Of a stretch of DNA of 50,908 bases, positions 14,826-23,369 are shown in pieces; within the stretch, counting starts at the first letter, position 1, and each line of letters opens with the position of its first letter. A program made the translations under genes and the position numbers. The notes under the pieces are model-generated. The model made no database searches. It was given only the letters and a program-made list of their open reading frames with translations, and was not told where the DNA came from. Source of the DNA: Benthortus sp964440495 (lineage in GTDB: Archaea; Thermoproteota; Nitrososphaeria_A; Caldarchaeales; Wolframiiraptoraceae); the NCBI GenBank assembly GCA_964440495.1, contig CAYTSD010000006.1:1-50908 (forward strand). The letters run 5' to 3'.

Positions 14826-17104
14826 AAGAAATCTGTGAGGGAGGCCTCACCCGCTAGACTCTTAATCTGCTCAACCTTAACACCTAGGGGAGCTAAGACC
14901 CTTGCACAGGCTGCGGCAACCTGCTTATCGATATAGTAGCTCCAGTCAACCTCCTCTGGCTTAACCTCGAAGTAGGGTTTAACCCTCCTATAGAGAGGGC
15001 CGGAGCCGGATGTGATTATGTATCCCACCTTGTCTCCAGGCTGGATTCTCCACCCCTCCTCGATAAGCCTCCTCGCAACAACTATGTGGGGTTGTGTGGC
15101 TGAGTACTCGTCTAGGGGGCGTGTTATCTGTCTCCAGATTATCAGCTTCTTCAGCGGGGTCTCCTTGCGCATGAGCTTCCTGACATGTTCCCTCGCTTTA
15201 CGTAGCGCCTCCGAGAGACTACCTGTTCTTAGGAGCACCTCAATTACTTCTCTCTGAGCCTCCCTCGCAGCCATGCTCCAGTCACCTCGAACTGCCTCAA
15301 GGCCGGTTATCTCGATTCTCCCCTCCTTGGTTAGTCCAGCATACTTTTTCTTGGCCTCGGTGAAGATTATTCTACTGAATATCTTCTCAACCTTCGCTTC
15401 AAGCTCTAAGTCTTTCTCAATCCAGTTCATCAGTTTGTCGATTTTGTTCTCGAAGTTTTTGAGGAAGAGCGAGTCTGTGTCGGAGTAGATTACGGTCATT
15501 CCAAGCTCCTGGGCCTTCTCTATCGAGGAGTTTATGACTTCACGTCCCCACGCGGTCGTCGCCTCAGCAACCTCCCTAGAATACCATCTCGCACCAATCC
15601 ATCCTGTATACCCATAGATTGCGTTGGTGATTATCTTTACCGCTCTCTGCCTTGCGTCGAGAACCCGTGCCTCAACAGAATCTCTTGGAAGCATCCTCAA
15701 CCTCTCCTGTATGCTTCTTCTCTCCTTTAGGAGGGTCTTCAACGCGTGGGGGAGGAAGCCTTCAGGGGAGGCCTTGAACCTGTAGCCGTTTGGAGCAATA
15801 TTTTCACCTTCATCGCTTAACGTGTCGAATGAGATATTGTATTTTATCATCAGGCTGGGATACATTGAACGAAAGTCCACTACTGCAACGTTTGTGTGTA
15901 ATCCTGGTTTAGGTGTCTTGACCAGCCCTCCCGGATAGGTTACATGCCCTATCTCTTTTCTCTTCGGTATTAGTTCACCTACCTTAACAGCTAGATGCAT
16001 TAGATAGTTTTCAACTCTGAAGCCTGTTGAGGCCGTCAGTATATAGTCTGCAGGCATTCCCGTTAGCTCGCTTAGGCTGAAGATGAAGTCACGTAGGGCT
16101 TCATAGGCCTTCAGCAAGGCTTCAGCTCTCTGCATCGAGTAGCGTTTAACCTGCTCGGGATTCTCCCTCCACTGCTCTGCAAGCTCGTACTCCTCCACCA
16201 CGTCAAACTCCTGCTCTATTCCAAGATAGGATACGAACTCCTCTAGAGTCTCCACGGTTAGTTCGGGTATGTCGCGGGCCATCTCCTCCAAGTCGATGTT
16301 AATTCTACCTCTCAGCGACACATGTCCATATACACTTGTCCTAGGCTCCGCTCCAAGCCTTCCGACATCAAACCTTAGACCCAGCCTCGAGGCACGTTCA
16401 GATAAATACTTCCAGTGAATTCTATTTGACCCAAACCCAACGATTATGTCAGGGTCTCTTTCATTTACTAGCTTGACGAATTCTCTTAGGATTCTGTCCT
16501 CACTTCCCTCGAGTTGATGATTTTCGCCGTCGCTGAAGAGTATTGAGATTAATCTAACTGGGTCTCTCTCAGCTCTCGGCGAGCCGCGTTCAGCGAAATA
16601 GATGGGGTTGAAGGTCATTACTAGAAGGTTTGGGGGAGGAGCGGGTTCAAGCCTCTCAACGCTTTCCGCCTCAACAAATTTTATCCCATCTTCCTCCGAT
16701 AGAACACCCTTAACGTTTAACCAGCTACATGGCCTAAGGTCTTGGTCGAGCAGGTATTTCGCTGAGAGGCGGAGGTCTTCTTCGTAGGGTTCAGCGTCAC
16801 CTATCTTTCTTAGAAGCTTCCTGGCGTGGTCTTCGAGGTCTTCGACTTCGGCGTAGATTCTGAGAACCTTCACTGGACTGCCTCTGAGCCTACGCTCAGC
16901 TCCGACATAGTCTATGCCGAGAGACTTTAGAGTGGACTCCGCCGCCGTTATGTTTGTTGGATGGATGTAGAAGCTCGGCCTGTAACGTTGCTTGACGACG
17001 TAGTTTCCTGAGTCCTCCGACTTACACCAGAGCCATATAACTGGCTTACCATCCTCGGTCTCCGTCGCTACATCAAGCATCCAGAGCCTTAAACCACTCG
17101 TCAT
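14822..17104 (-). CDS. family B DNA polymerase with disabled 3'-5' exonuclease site
   Basis: A 760-aa PolB of the PolB3/euryarchaeal-like size and layout. The polymerase site is intact: motif A VVDFRSMYPSLM (Asp410), motif B RAVKIITNAIYGYTGW (about 487-502), motif C YSDTDSLF (Asp542, Asp544); YPGG (390-393) links the domains. The exonuclease site is lost: ExoI FDIE reads FNPI (165-168), the ExoII FD pair reads IH (229-230), and the ExoIII Asp of YSMEDA reads Arg326. The C terminus ends in ASLTDFF, a PCNA-binding PIP-like box. It should polymerise but not proofread, hence a repair, lesion-bypass or accessory role is likely. ATG start. Confidence 0.92.
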   Translation of the reverse strand: MTSGLRLWMLDVATETEDGKPVIWLWCKSEDSGNYVVKQRYRPSFYIHPTNITAAESTLKSLGIDYVGAERRLRGSPVKVLRIYAEVEDLEDHARKLLRKIGDAEPYEEDLRLSAKYLLDQDLRPCSWLNVKGVLSEEDGIKFVEAESVERLEPAPPPNLLVMTFNPIYFAERGSPRAERDPVRLISILFSDGENHQLEGSEDRILREFVKLVNERDPDIIVGFGSNRIHWKYLSERASRLGLRFDVGRLGAEPRTSVYGHVSLRGRINIDLEEMARDIPELTVETLEEFVSYLGIEQEFDVVEEYELAEQWRENPEQVKRYSMQRAEALLKAYEALRDFIFSLSELTGMPADYILTASTGFRVENYLMHLAVKVGELIPKRKEIGHVTYPGGLVKTPKPGLHTNVAVVDFRSMYPSLMIKYNISFDTLSDEGENIAPNGYRFKASPEGFLPHALKTLLKERRSIQERLRMLPRDSVEARVLDARQRAVKIITNAIYGYTGWIGARWYSREVAEATTAWGREVINSSIEKAQELGMTVIYSDTDSLFLKNFENKIDKLMNWIEKDLELEAKVEKIFSRIIFTEAKKKYAGLTKEGRIEITGLEAVRGDWSMAAREAQREVIEVLLRTGSLSEALRKAREHVRKLMRKETPLKKLIIWRQITRPLDEYSATQPHIVVARRLIEEGWRIQPGDKVGYIITSGSGPLYRRVKPYFEVKPEEVDWSYYIDKQVAAACARVLAPLGVKVEQIKSLAGEASLTDFF

Positions 17105-17138
17105 CCATAGAATTATTGAGGGGCTATGCTGATAAGCC

Positions 17139-18284
17139 TTAACCGAGGAGTCTCAGGATTATCGCCTTATAGATCTTGGAGGCATTCTCAAGCTCTTCGA
17201 CCCCGATCCATTCATCGACTACGTGAGCCCGTCTCAGGTCTCCTGGCCCAAGTATCACTGTCGGTATCTTGGCCTGGTTTACGAGATGGCTCATGTCGCA
17301 GGTGGCTGTGAAGCCTCTAGGCCTCACCCGTCTCCCCAAAACCTCCGAGACCGCGTAGACCGACGCCTTAACGATGGGTGAGCTTGAAGGGGTCTCGGCT
17401 GGAGCTATGTAGCGTCTTACCTCAACCTTTGATTTAGCCTTCCAAGACTTAGCCGACGCCTTGGCCAGCCGCCCCACCTCCTCAACAACTCTTTCAACCC
17501 GCTCTCCAGGCAGCATCCTCCTATCGATAATCACTTCACAGCTCTCAGGTATTACGTTGTCCTTCACGCCTCCATGTATCACCGTGACGGCTGCGGTGGG
17601 CTCCCCGAGAAGGGGGTGCCTCCTCCGCCTCCTCCTGAAGAGCCGGCTGACCCTTAAAGCGAAGTCTGAGGCTGCGTAGACCGCGTTGACGCCCCTCCCT
17701 GGAACGCTGGCGTGAGCCGCCCTCCCCAGAAAACTGGCTGAGAGGACGAGTCTGCCCTTGTGGGCTATGGAGGGGAGGAGGCTTGTAGGCTCTCCAACTA
17801 TGGCGTAGTCTGCTTCAACACCCTGTGAGAGAAGCCTCCTAGTTCCCTGCCCCTCGACCTCCTCGTCCGCCACAGCCGCCACAGCCAGAGACCCTCGGAT
17901 AGGCCAGCCCTCGTCTGCCAGAGACTTCAAGGCTCCCAGGAAGGCTGCGATACATCCCTTAGCGTCCACAGCCCCCCTCCCGTAGAGCTTCCCATCCCTG
18001 ACCTCGCCTGAGAAGGGTGGAACGCTCCAAAGCTCTCTCTCACCCGCGGGAACCGTGTCTAGATGGGAGTTGAAGAGAAGCGTCGGGCCTTCACCTTGCT
18101 CCAAGACCCCTATAGCGTTAGCCCTTCCCTCTCCGAACCTGTCTACACGTGTCTTAAGCCCGAGCCCGGCAAGCCTCTCAGCCACATAGCTCGCGGCCTC
18201 AGCCTCCCTGCCAGGAGGGTTCTCGGAGTTTATTCTAACAAGGGTGGACGCCAGCTCTACAACATAATCTAGGTTGATTGTCAT
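17139..18284 (-). CDS. M20 family metallopeptidase (ArgE/DapE-like)
   Basis: A 381-aa di-zinc amidohydrolase. Metal and catalytic residues are all visible: FNSHLDTVPAG (His and Asp, about 70-80), GRGAVDAKGC (bridging Asp), VADEEVEGQG (catalytic Glu pair), VGEPT and a late GDLRRAHVVDEWI His. A dimerisation domain lies in the middle (about 175-290) with GRAAHASVPGRGVNA. Members include acetylornithine deacetylase, succinyl-diaminopimelate desuccinylase and general aminoacylases or dipeptidases; without Arg or Lys biosynthesis genes nearby the substrate stays open. ATG at 18284. Same strand as the upstream zinc-ribbon gene. Confidence 0.87.
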   Translation of the reverse strand: MTINLDYVVELASTLVRINSENPPGREAEAASYVAERLAGLGLKTRVDRFGEGRANAIGVLEQGEGPTLLFNSHLDTVPAGERELWSVPPFSGEVRDGKLYGRGAVDAKGCIAAFLGALKSLADEGWPIRGSLAVAAVADEEVEGQGTRRLLSQGVEADYAIVGEPTSLLPSIAHKGRLVLSASFLGRAAHASVPGRGVNAVYAASDFALRVSRLFRRRRRRHPLLGEPTAAVTVIHGGVKDNVIPESCEVIIDRRMLPGERVERVVEEVGRLAKASAKSWKAKSKVEVRRYIAPAETPSSSPIVKASVYAVSEVLGRRVRPRGFTATCDMSHLVNQAKIPTVILGPGDLRRAHVVDEWIGVEELENASKIYKAIILRLLG

Positions 18285-18384
18285 CCCAAGGTTTTGGGGT
18301 TGGTTAGGAAAAAATATTTTGGGATAGTTGATGCTAGGGGTTAGGCGGTTCTATGCGCTTTCCCTAGGAGATTAGGCAACCTTT

Positions 18385-18630
18385 CTATGTAGACCTAACC
18401 TTGACTATGACCTTGACCTTCTCGGCCTCCTTCTCGATCTCAGGTGGAACCTTTACGACCTTCGTGTTGCGGAGTGACTTCTTCTTCCTCGGAGAGTTCC
18501 TTAGAAGGATTCCACAGTAAGGGCATCTAACGCTGTCGGTTAGATAGTAGACCCTGCATCGGGAGCAGTACTTGTAGCCGTTGGCGTAGCTCCGCCTGAG
18601 CGACATCTTAGGCTGCTCTAGGAGTATCAT
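18385..18630 (-). CDS. small basic zinc-ribbon protein
   Basis: An 81-aa protein with a rubredoxin-like zinc ribbon, YCSRCRVYYLTDSVRCPYCG (CxxC, 10 residues, CxxC; about 21-40), followed by a Lys/Arg-rich segment NSPRKKKSLRN and a short charged C terminus. Small proteins of this type recur in crenarchaea and relatives; nucleic-acid binding is likely from the basic charge but unproven. ATG at 18630; ATG 18606 is an alternative start that begins closer to the conserved SLRRSYANGYKYC segment. It lies about 100 nt upstream of the M20 peptidase and divergent from the PhoU-like gene. Confidence 0.75.
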   Translation of the reverse strand: MILLEQPKMSLRRSYANGYKYCSRCRVYYLTDSVRCPYCGILLRNSPRKKKSLRNTKVVKVPPEIEKEAEKVKVIVKVRST

Positions 18631-18718
18631 TCTGCCTCTCGCCTCCGTGGGAAGCGCAATCCTCGAAGTAAATAAAGATTATGTATTTGAAGTAATTACT
18701 GTAAGTAGGTAAAAAGCG

Positions 18719-19795
18719 ATGGGGTCGAGAGAGTATAGGAAGCTTCAGCATGTTGGGAAAGCCGCCTACAGCATAACGCTGCCTAAGCGGTGGGTCGCTG
18801 AGAGGGGGTTGAAGCCTGGAGACCTCCTACTGGTCACCGAGGAGATGGATGGCTCGATAAGGGTTCAGCTTCCCTTGGCCACCCCTCTCCAAGTAACCTG
18901 CACAATCAACGCGGAGCTATGTAAGTCTCCAGGCCTTCTCTCAAGGCTTCTAGTCGGATGCTACAACCAGGGCTATGACACGGTAAAGATAGTCTCGGAG
19001 AGTGGTTTAACGATGGAGCAGGTCAGGGAGGCCTCCAAAATCGTCGACAGACTTCCAGGATTCGAGATAGTCGAGCAGACCCGTAGAAGAATAATCGCCC
19101 AGAGCTTCATAGACCCCTCGAAGTTCCCCCTCGAAGGCCTCCTCAAACGCCTACAAGTCATGGTCGCGTCGATGCTGAACAACCTGATAGACTTCATGGG
19201 GTCTGGAGACTGGAGGCTTCTCAACCAAGTTGAGGAGATTGAGGAGAAGGTCGACCAACTCTACTTCCTGACAATCCGCCTAATCCTCCTCTACCTAAAG
19301 AGGAGGGAGCTTGGAGAGCCGCTTGGGATAGAGAGTCCAGCCTTCGCAGCTGGGGCAAGAGTCGTCGTAAAGACCCTCGAAGAGATAGCTGACAACCTCG
19401 TATACATCTCCGAGGAGCTTGCCTCCATGAAGAATAGGAGGAGTAGGTTTAGGTCTGAGGAGGCTGAGAGACTTAGAAAACTCTTCGAGACAGCCTACCA
19501 AGTCTTTGGGAAAACCATGAAGGCCTTCTTCAGCCTCGACGTGAAGGTTGCCAACGAGGTAATAGAGGAGGTTAGCAGGGTCTTCGGAGTCTATAGGAAG
19601 GGTGTGAGGGAGATAATCGAGCTGGACGACCCGAAACTCATACGTCCACTCCGCTACATCCTCAACTCACTTGGATACATAGCTAAGAACTGTAAGGTGA
19701 TTGCGGAGGTGGCCTTCAACCGATTCGTGAGAATGAACACGCCCATAGTTACCTTAAACCACTCCATTCGGAGCCGGTCTTTCCCCTTAGAATAA
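18719..19795 (+). CDS. PhoU-domain protein with N-terminal AbrB/SpoVT domain
   Basis: A 358-aa archaeal phosphate-uptake regulator type. The N-terminal ~50 residues form an AbrB-like swapped-hairpin DNA-binding domain (KLQHVGKAAYSITLPKRWVAERGLKPGDLLLV). A middle region (about 60-130) precedes a PhoU four-helix domain (about 140-340) with EEIEEKVDQLYFLTIRLILLYL and a second repeat SLDVKVANEVIEEVSRV. It probably senses phosphate status and represses Pho-type promoters, but no pst genes are nearby. ATG 18719 follows GTAGGT at suitable spacing. Its 3' end overlaps the convergent MFS gene by 47 nt, the largest overlap in the window. Confidence 0.88.
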   Translation: MGSREYRKLQHVGKAAYSITLPKRWVAERGLKPGDLLLVTEEMDGSIRVQLPLATPLQVTCTINAELCKSPGLLSRLLVGCYNQGYDTVKIVSESGLTMEQVREASKIVDRLPGFEIVEQTRRRIIAQSFIDPSKFPLEGLLKRLQVMVASMLNNLIDFMGSGDWRLLNQVEEIEEKVDQLYFLTIRLILLYLKRRELGEPLGIESPAFAAGARVVVKTLEEIADNLVYISEELASMKNRRSRFRSEEAERLRKLFETAYQVFGKTMKAFFSLDVKVANEVIEEVSRVFGVYRKGVREIIELDDPKLIRPLRYILNSLGYIAKNCKVIAEVAFNRFVRMNTPIVTLNHSIRSRSFPLE

Positions 19796-20912
19796 AGCCT
19801 AGGGGTGCGCCGAAGAGAGCAACGACTGCGAGAAGCTGGAAGGTTCGGGAGCCGCCTAGGAAGTCCATAGCCGAGCCTGAGGCCGCTGGCCCAACGATGA
19901 ACCCTACCCCGAGAACAGCTTCAAAGAACCCTATCGCAACTCCTTTGAGCCCACCTGGGATACTGCTGCTCAACAGGTCGAAGGACGAGGTGAAATAGAC
20001 TCCGTTTACCGCTCCAGCCAGTAGGAGTGAGAGGGCCAGGATGAATGGGTTGCCGTTGGCGAGGAGTAGAAGCGAGACAGCTTGAATCACGGTAGCCAAG
20101 AGGAGGAGAGGGACTGCTGGAAGCCTACCAGACCTGCTCATAACCAGGTAGGACGCCGCCCGCGCTACGCCGAAGACCGTGAACAGCACGCCTATCCCAG
20201 TCATGCTCCAACCCAGAGACGAGAAGTAGCTCGGTGCGAGAACAAACAGGCTTGATAGACCTATTGTGAAGATGAAGACGCTTAGATAGATGGGCCAGAT
20301 AGTGAGGATTTTTCGGAGTTGAGGTTTTCTACGACTCTTCTCCACGGAGGGCTGAAGCCTCCCCATCGAGAGTATTATTGGAGCGGCTGAAGCAGAGATC
20401 AGTGCTCCTGCTAGGAAGGAGTAGCGGATTCCGAGGAGGTCTGCGAGGAGTCCTCCGAAACTCGGGCCTATGAAGTATGCTGATGACCATGCTACCGAGA
20501 ACCGTGTGTAGGCTCCCCATCGGATACTCTCTGGAAGCGCCTCCGCTATAATCGACTCAGCTATAGGCCAGTAGAAGACCATGTGGAGGCCGAGTAGAAG
20601 GTTTGCGGCGGCAATCTCGGGGACTGTTCGAGCTAGGTAGAGGAGCGCCGAGGCCACGGCCGCGAAGATTACGCTTAGTAGGTAGAGCCTCGTCTTATCG
20701 AGCCGCTCCGAGAGATATCCAGCCGCTATGGGGAGAAAGGCGTAGGGAGACGCTCTGACGCTTCCCACAAGCCCTATCTCCGTGTAGGATGCTCCAAGCC
20801 TCTCCAAGAATATCGGGATGATGTAGAGTATCGAGGAGGTTCCGAGGCCGAGTAGGAATCCTGAGATGTTGAGTCTCAGTCCAAGCCTCCTCTCCCCCTG
20901 AGTCGACGGCAT
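19749..20912 (-). CDS. MFS transporter
   Basis: A 387-aa integral membrane protein with about 12 hydrophobic helices in two halves joined by a charged loop (about 187-205, SVEKSRRKPQLRK). The loop between helices 2 and 3 reads AGYLSERLDKTRLYL, a version of the MFS signature GxLsDRxGrR. The substrate is not indicated; this branch looks like drug or small-solute efflux carriers. Starts at ATG 20912 on the minus strand and ends inside the convergent PhoU-like gene. Probably a single-gene unit. Confidence 0.85.
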   Translation of the reverse strand: MPSTQGERRLGLRLNISGFLLGLGTSSILYIIPIFLERLGASYTEIGLVGSVRASPYAFLPIAAGYLSERLDKTRLYLLSVIFAAVASALLYLARTVPEIAAANLLLGLHMVFYWPIAESIIAEALPESIRWGAYTRFSVAWSSAYFIGPSFGGLLADLLGIRYSFLAGALISASAAPIILSMGRLQPSVEKSRRKPQLRKILTIWPIYLSVFIFTIGLSSLFVLAPSYFSSLGWSMTGIGVLFTVFGVARAASYLVMSRSGRLPAVPLLLLATVIQAVSLLLLANGNPFILALSLLLAGAVNGVYFTSSFDLLSSSIPGGLKGVAIGFFEAVLGVGFIVGPAASGSAMDFLGGSRTFQLLAVVALFGAPLGFILRGKTGSEWSGLR

Positions 20913-20959
20913 CCTCCGCTAGAGATTTAGGGTAGGTCTTAACCCTTAACGGGAATTCT

Positions 20960-21676
20960 TTAGAGAGTCTCGGCCAGGTTCCGAGCCTTCTCGAAGACTT
21001 GGTTAAGCATCTGCTGAGTCAGCCTACCTGTCTGAGTGTTCTGTCTACTTGGATGATAGGATGCGAGGATTAATGGAGGCTTCCTCCCCATGAACCCCCC
21101 GCTGGGTCTCAGGAGAAGACCATGCCTGAACCTTGGCATAGGTCTCCCAACATTGACGCCGTTTTCTCTCAGAATCCTCAAGGTGACGGTGTAGGCTATT
21201 CCTCCAAGAGCTACGATGACCCTGACGTTCGGGAGGATTCTAAGCTCCTCCAGGAGATACTCGGAGCAATTTCTAATCTCCTCTGGTAGGGGCTTGTTCG
21301 CGGGTGGGGGGCAACGTACAACGGCTGTCAGGTATATGTCTCTGAGCTGGAGGCCGTCGTCGAGGCTCAGCGAATAGGGTTGATTGGAGAACCCAGCCGC
21401 GTGGAGAGCCTTCATAAGCGTGTTCCCCGCACTGTCCCCCGTGAACATCCGGCCTGTCCTGTTACCTCCATGAGCCGCTGGCGCCAGACCTACAGCGAGA
21501 ACCCGTGCAAAGGGGTCTCCGAACCCTGGGAGAGGCTTAGCCCAGTAGCTCTGACCCCTAAACCTTCTCGGAGGGTTCTCAGCGACCCTAACCCTATACT
21601 CGGTCAGCCTCGGACACCGTCTACAGGAGATTATCCTCTCGTTGAGGAGCCGGAGTCTAGCAGCCACGTGGCTCAT
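20960..21676 (-). CDS. uracil-DNA glycosylase family 5 (UDGb)
   Basis: Base-excision repair glycosylase with a [4Fe-4S] cluster. The Cys pair CRRC (18-21) and two later Cys (VVRCPPPANKPLPEEIRNC) are the cluster ligands. Motif 1 is GLAPAAHGGNRTGRMFTGDSAG (about 63-84), the family-5 version lacking the polar catalytic residue of family 4; motif 2 is SYHPSRQNTQTGRL (about 207-220). UDGb removes uracil, hypoxanthine and other deaminated bases. 238 aa, a usual length. Its start codon overlaps the stop of the upstream MBL gene by ATGA, so the two are one operon with the dehydrogenase gene. Confidence 0.92.
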   Translation of the reverse strand: MSHVAARLRLLNERIISCRRCPRLTEYRVRVAENPPRRFRGQSYWAKPLPGFGDPFARVLAVGLAPAAHGGNRTGRMFTGDSAGNTLMKALHAAGFSNQPYSLSLDDGLQLRDIYLTAVVRCPPPANKPLPEEIRNCSEYLLEELRILPNVRVIVALGGIAYTVTLRILRENGVNVGRPMPRFRHGLLLRPSGGFMGRKPPLILASYHPSRQNTQTGRLTQQMLNQVFEKARNLAETL

Positions 21677-22332
21677 CTCCTAAGAAGCCCACCCTCACCT
21701 ACATAGAGGTTATAGAGCTTCTCAGCACCTATCGTCGTGGAGGGGCCATGCCCTGGATATACCGCGGTGTCGTCTGGGAGCTTGAAGAGCTTGTTGAGTA
21801 TGGAGTCTAGGAGCTTTTCGAGGTCTCCTCCAGAGAGGTCTGAGCGGCCTATCGAGCCTGCGAAGAGCGTGTCACCTGTGAAGACCATTCTCCCAGAGAG
21901 ATAGCAGACGCTTCCCGGGCTGTGGCCTGGCGTATGAATTACCTCAAGCACCTCAGCTCCAACACTTATCCTGTCACCGTCTTCAACGAATCCATCAGGT
22001 TTAGGTGGAGGAGGATAACGTACGCCGAGAAGTTTACGTGCCTCCTCGGCAGACGACTCCAACAATGGAAAATCGTCTCTATGGATGTAGAACTTGCATC
22101 CGGTTACCTCCTTGACTTCTCTTACCGCTAGGACGTGGTCGAAGTGGCAGTGGGTTGCGTATACTGCCTTTACCTGGACTCGATGTCTCTGGATAAGCCT
22201 GAGTATCTTCTCCGCCTCGTCTCCAGCATCTATTATCACTGCGTCGCCAGTATCTCGGTCATAGACTAGGTAGCTGTTGCTTAGAAGTCTTCCAACCTCG
22301 ACGACGTCTACCGCCAGCATCGACTCAACCAT
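21673..22332 (-). CDS. MBL-fold hydrolase, glyoxalase II-like
   Basis: A 219-aa protein with the full glyoxalase-II-like set of metal ligands: YATHCHFDHVLAV (HxHxDH, about 59-71), TPGHSPGS (about 134-141), FTGDTLFAGSIGRSDLSGGD (about 151-170) and YPGHGPSTT near the end. Relatives act as thioesterases, persulfide dioxygenases or general hydrolases; no rhodanese domain is present. Middle gene of a tightly packed minus-strand operon: TAATG junction with the dehydrogenase upstream and ATGA junction with UDGb downstream. Confidence 0.87.
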   Translation of the reverse strand: MVESMLAVDVVEVGRLLSNSYLVYDRDTGDAVIIDAGDEAEKILRLIQRHRVQVKAVYATHCHFDHVLAVREVKEVTGCKFYIHRDDFPLLESSAEEARKLLGVRYPPPPKPDGFVEDGDRISVGAEVLEVIHTPGHSPGSVCYLSGRMVFTGDTLFAGSIGRSDLSGGDLEKLLDSILNKLFKLPDDTAVYPGHGPSTTIGAEKLYNLYVGEGGLLRR

Positions 22333-23354
22333 TATGGCTCTAGGATTATTTTACCGAAGTGTAGGCTTGCCTCCATCCGTCTATGAGCCTCAGCCGCATC
22401 CTCAAGCTTATACACGGAGTCTATCACAGGCTTTATTACGCCTTCGTCCAAGAGCTTGAGAAGCTTTAGAAACTCTGAACGGTGTCCGAGGAAGGCTCCA
22501 TGTAGGTTTAGCTGGGGTCTGTAGAGTGAGCGGATGCTGAGCTTGACCTCGTCTCCCGTGGTTGCTCCAGCGAAGACCATCGTCCCACCCCTCTTCAAAG
22601 ACTTTATCGCCTTATCCCATACAGCTGCTCCAGCATGTTCGAAGACTAGGTCGACGCCCTCACCGTCAGTTAACCTCATAACGGCCTCGAGGATATCCTC
22701 CTTCTTACGGTTAATTACATGGTCTGCTCCAATAGCCTTCGCCTTCTCAACCTTCCAATCAGCTCCAACAGTTGTTATCACCTTTGCTCCAACAAGTTTA
22801 GCAAGCTCTATCGCGGCGTATCCTATTCCACTCCCGCCCCCAATCACAAGAATCGTGTCACCTGGCCCAAGGCTAGCCCTCGTGAAGAGCATATGCCAGG
22901 CAGTAATCCAATTCACTGGAATCGCAGCCGCCTCCCTGAAGCCAACATCCCCTGGAATCTTGAAAACCATATCTTCATAGACCTTCACATACTCTGCGTA
23001 TCCGCCCTTGAGATGCAGGCCGAGAAGCTTCGAGTTGGGGCATAGGCTATCCCTCCCAGATAGACAGTAACTGCATCGTCCACAGGTCTTCAGAGGATAG
23101 ATAACCACACGGTCACCCTTCTTAACAGATTCAACCCCATCTCCGACCTCCGCAACCTCTCCCGCAACGTCGGCTCCAATAATATGAGGGAGACTCGTAG
23201 GATATCTCCCAATCCTAGTCCAGATATCGATATGATTGACGCCAGCCGCCCTAACCCTGACAACAACCTCCCTTGGCCCAGGCTCCGGATAGGGGAAATC
23301 ACCGGGTCGGAGAACCTCAGGTCCCCCGAATTCTCTTAGAACTATCGCTTTCAT
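22332..23354 (-). CDS. zinc-type alcohol dehydrogenase / quinone reductase family protein
   Basis: A 340-aa medium-chain dehydrogenase. The catalytic domain has GVNHIDIWTR and HIIGADVAGEVAEVGDGV; four cysteines in KTCGRCSYCLSGRDSLC (about 93-109) form the structural zinc site. The NAD(P)-binding Rossmann motif is VIGGGSGIGYAAIELAK (about 165-181). The usual catalytic-zinc Cys is replaced in this subgroup (NHID), so the reaction could be that of an enoyl reductase or alcohol dehydrogenase. ATG start at 23354, 15 nt after the end of the polB1 gene, so it may be read from the same minus-strand transcript. Coupled downstream to the MBL gene. Confidence 0.85.
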   Translation of the reverse strand: MKAIVLREFGGPEVLRPGDFPYPEPGPREVVVRVRAAGVNHIDIWTRIGRYPTSLPHIIGADVAGEVAEVGDGVESVKKGDRVVIYPLKTCGRCSYCLSGRDSLCPNSKLLGLHLKGGYAEYVKVYEDMVFKIPGDVGFREAAAIPVNWITAWHMLFTRASLGPGDTILVIGGGSGIGYAAIELAKLVGAKVITTVGADWKVEKAKAIGADHVINRKKEDILEAVMRLTDGEGVDLVFEHAGAAVWDKAIKSLKRGGTMVFAGATTGDEVKLSIRSLYRPQLNLHGAFLGHRSEFLKLLKLLDEGVIKPVIDSVYKLEDAAEAHRRMEASLHFGKIILEP

Positions 23355-23369
23355 GTATCTGAAACTTTT

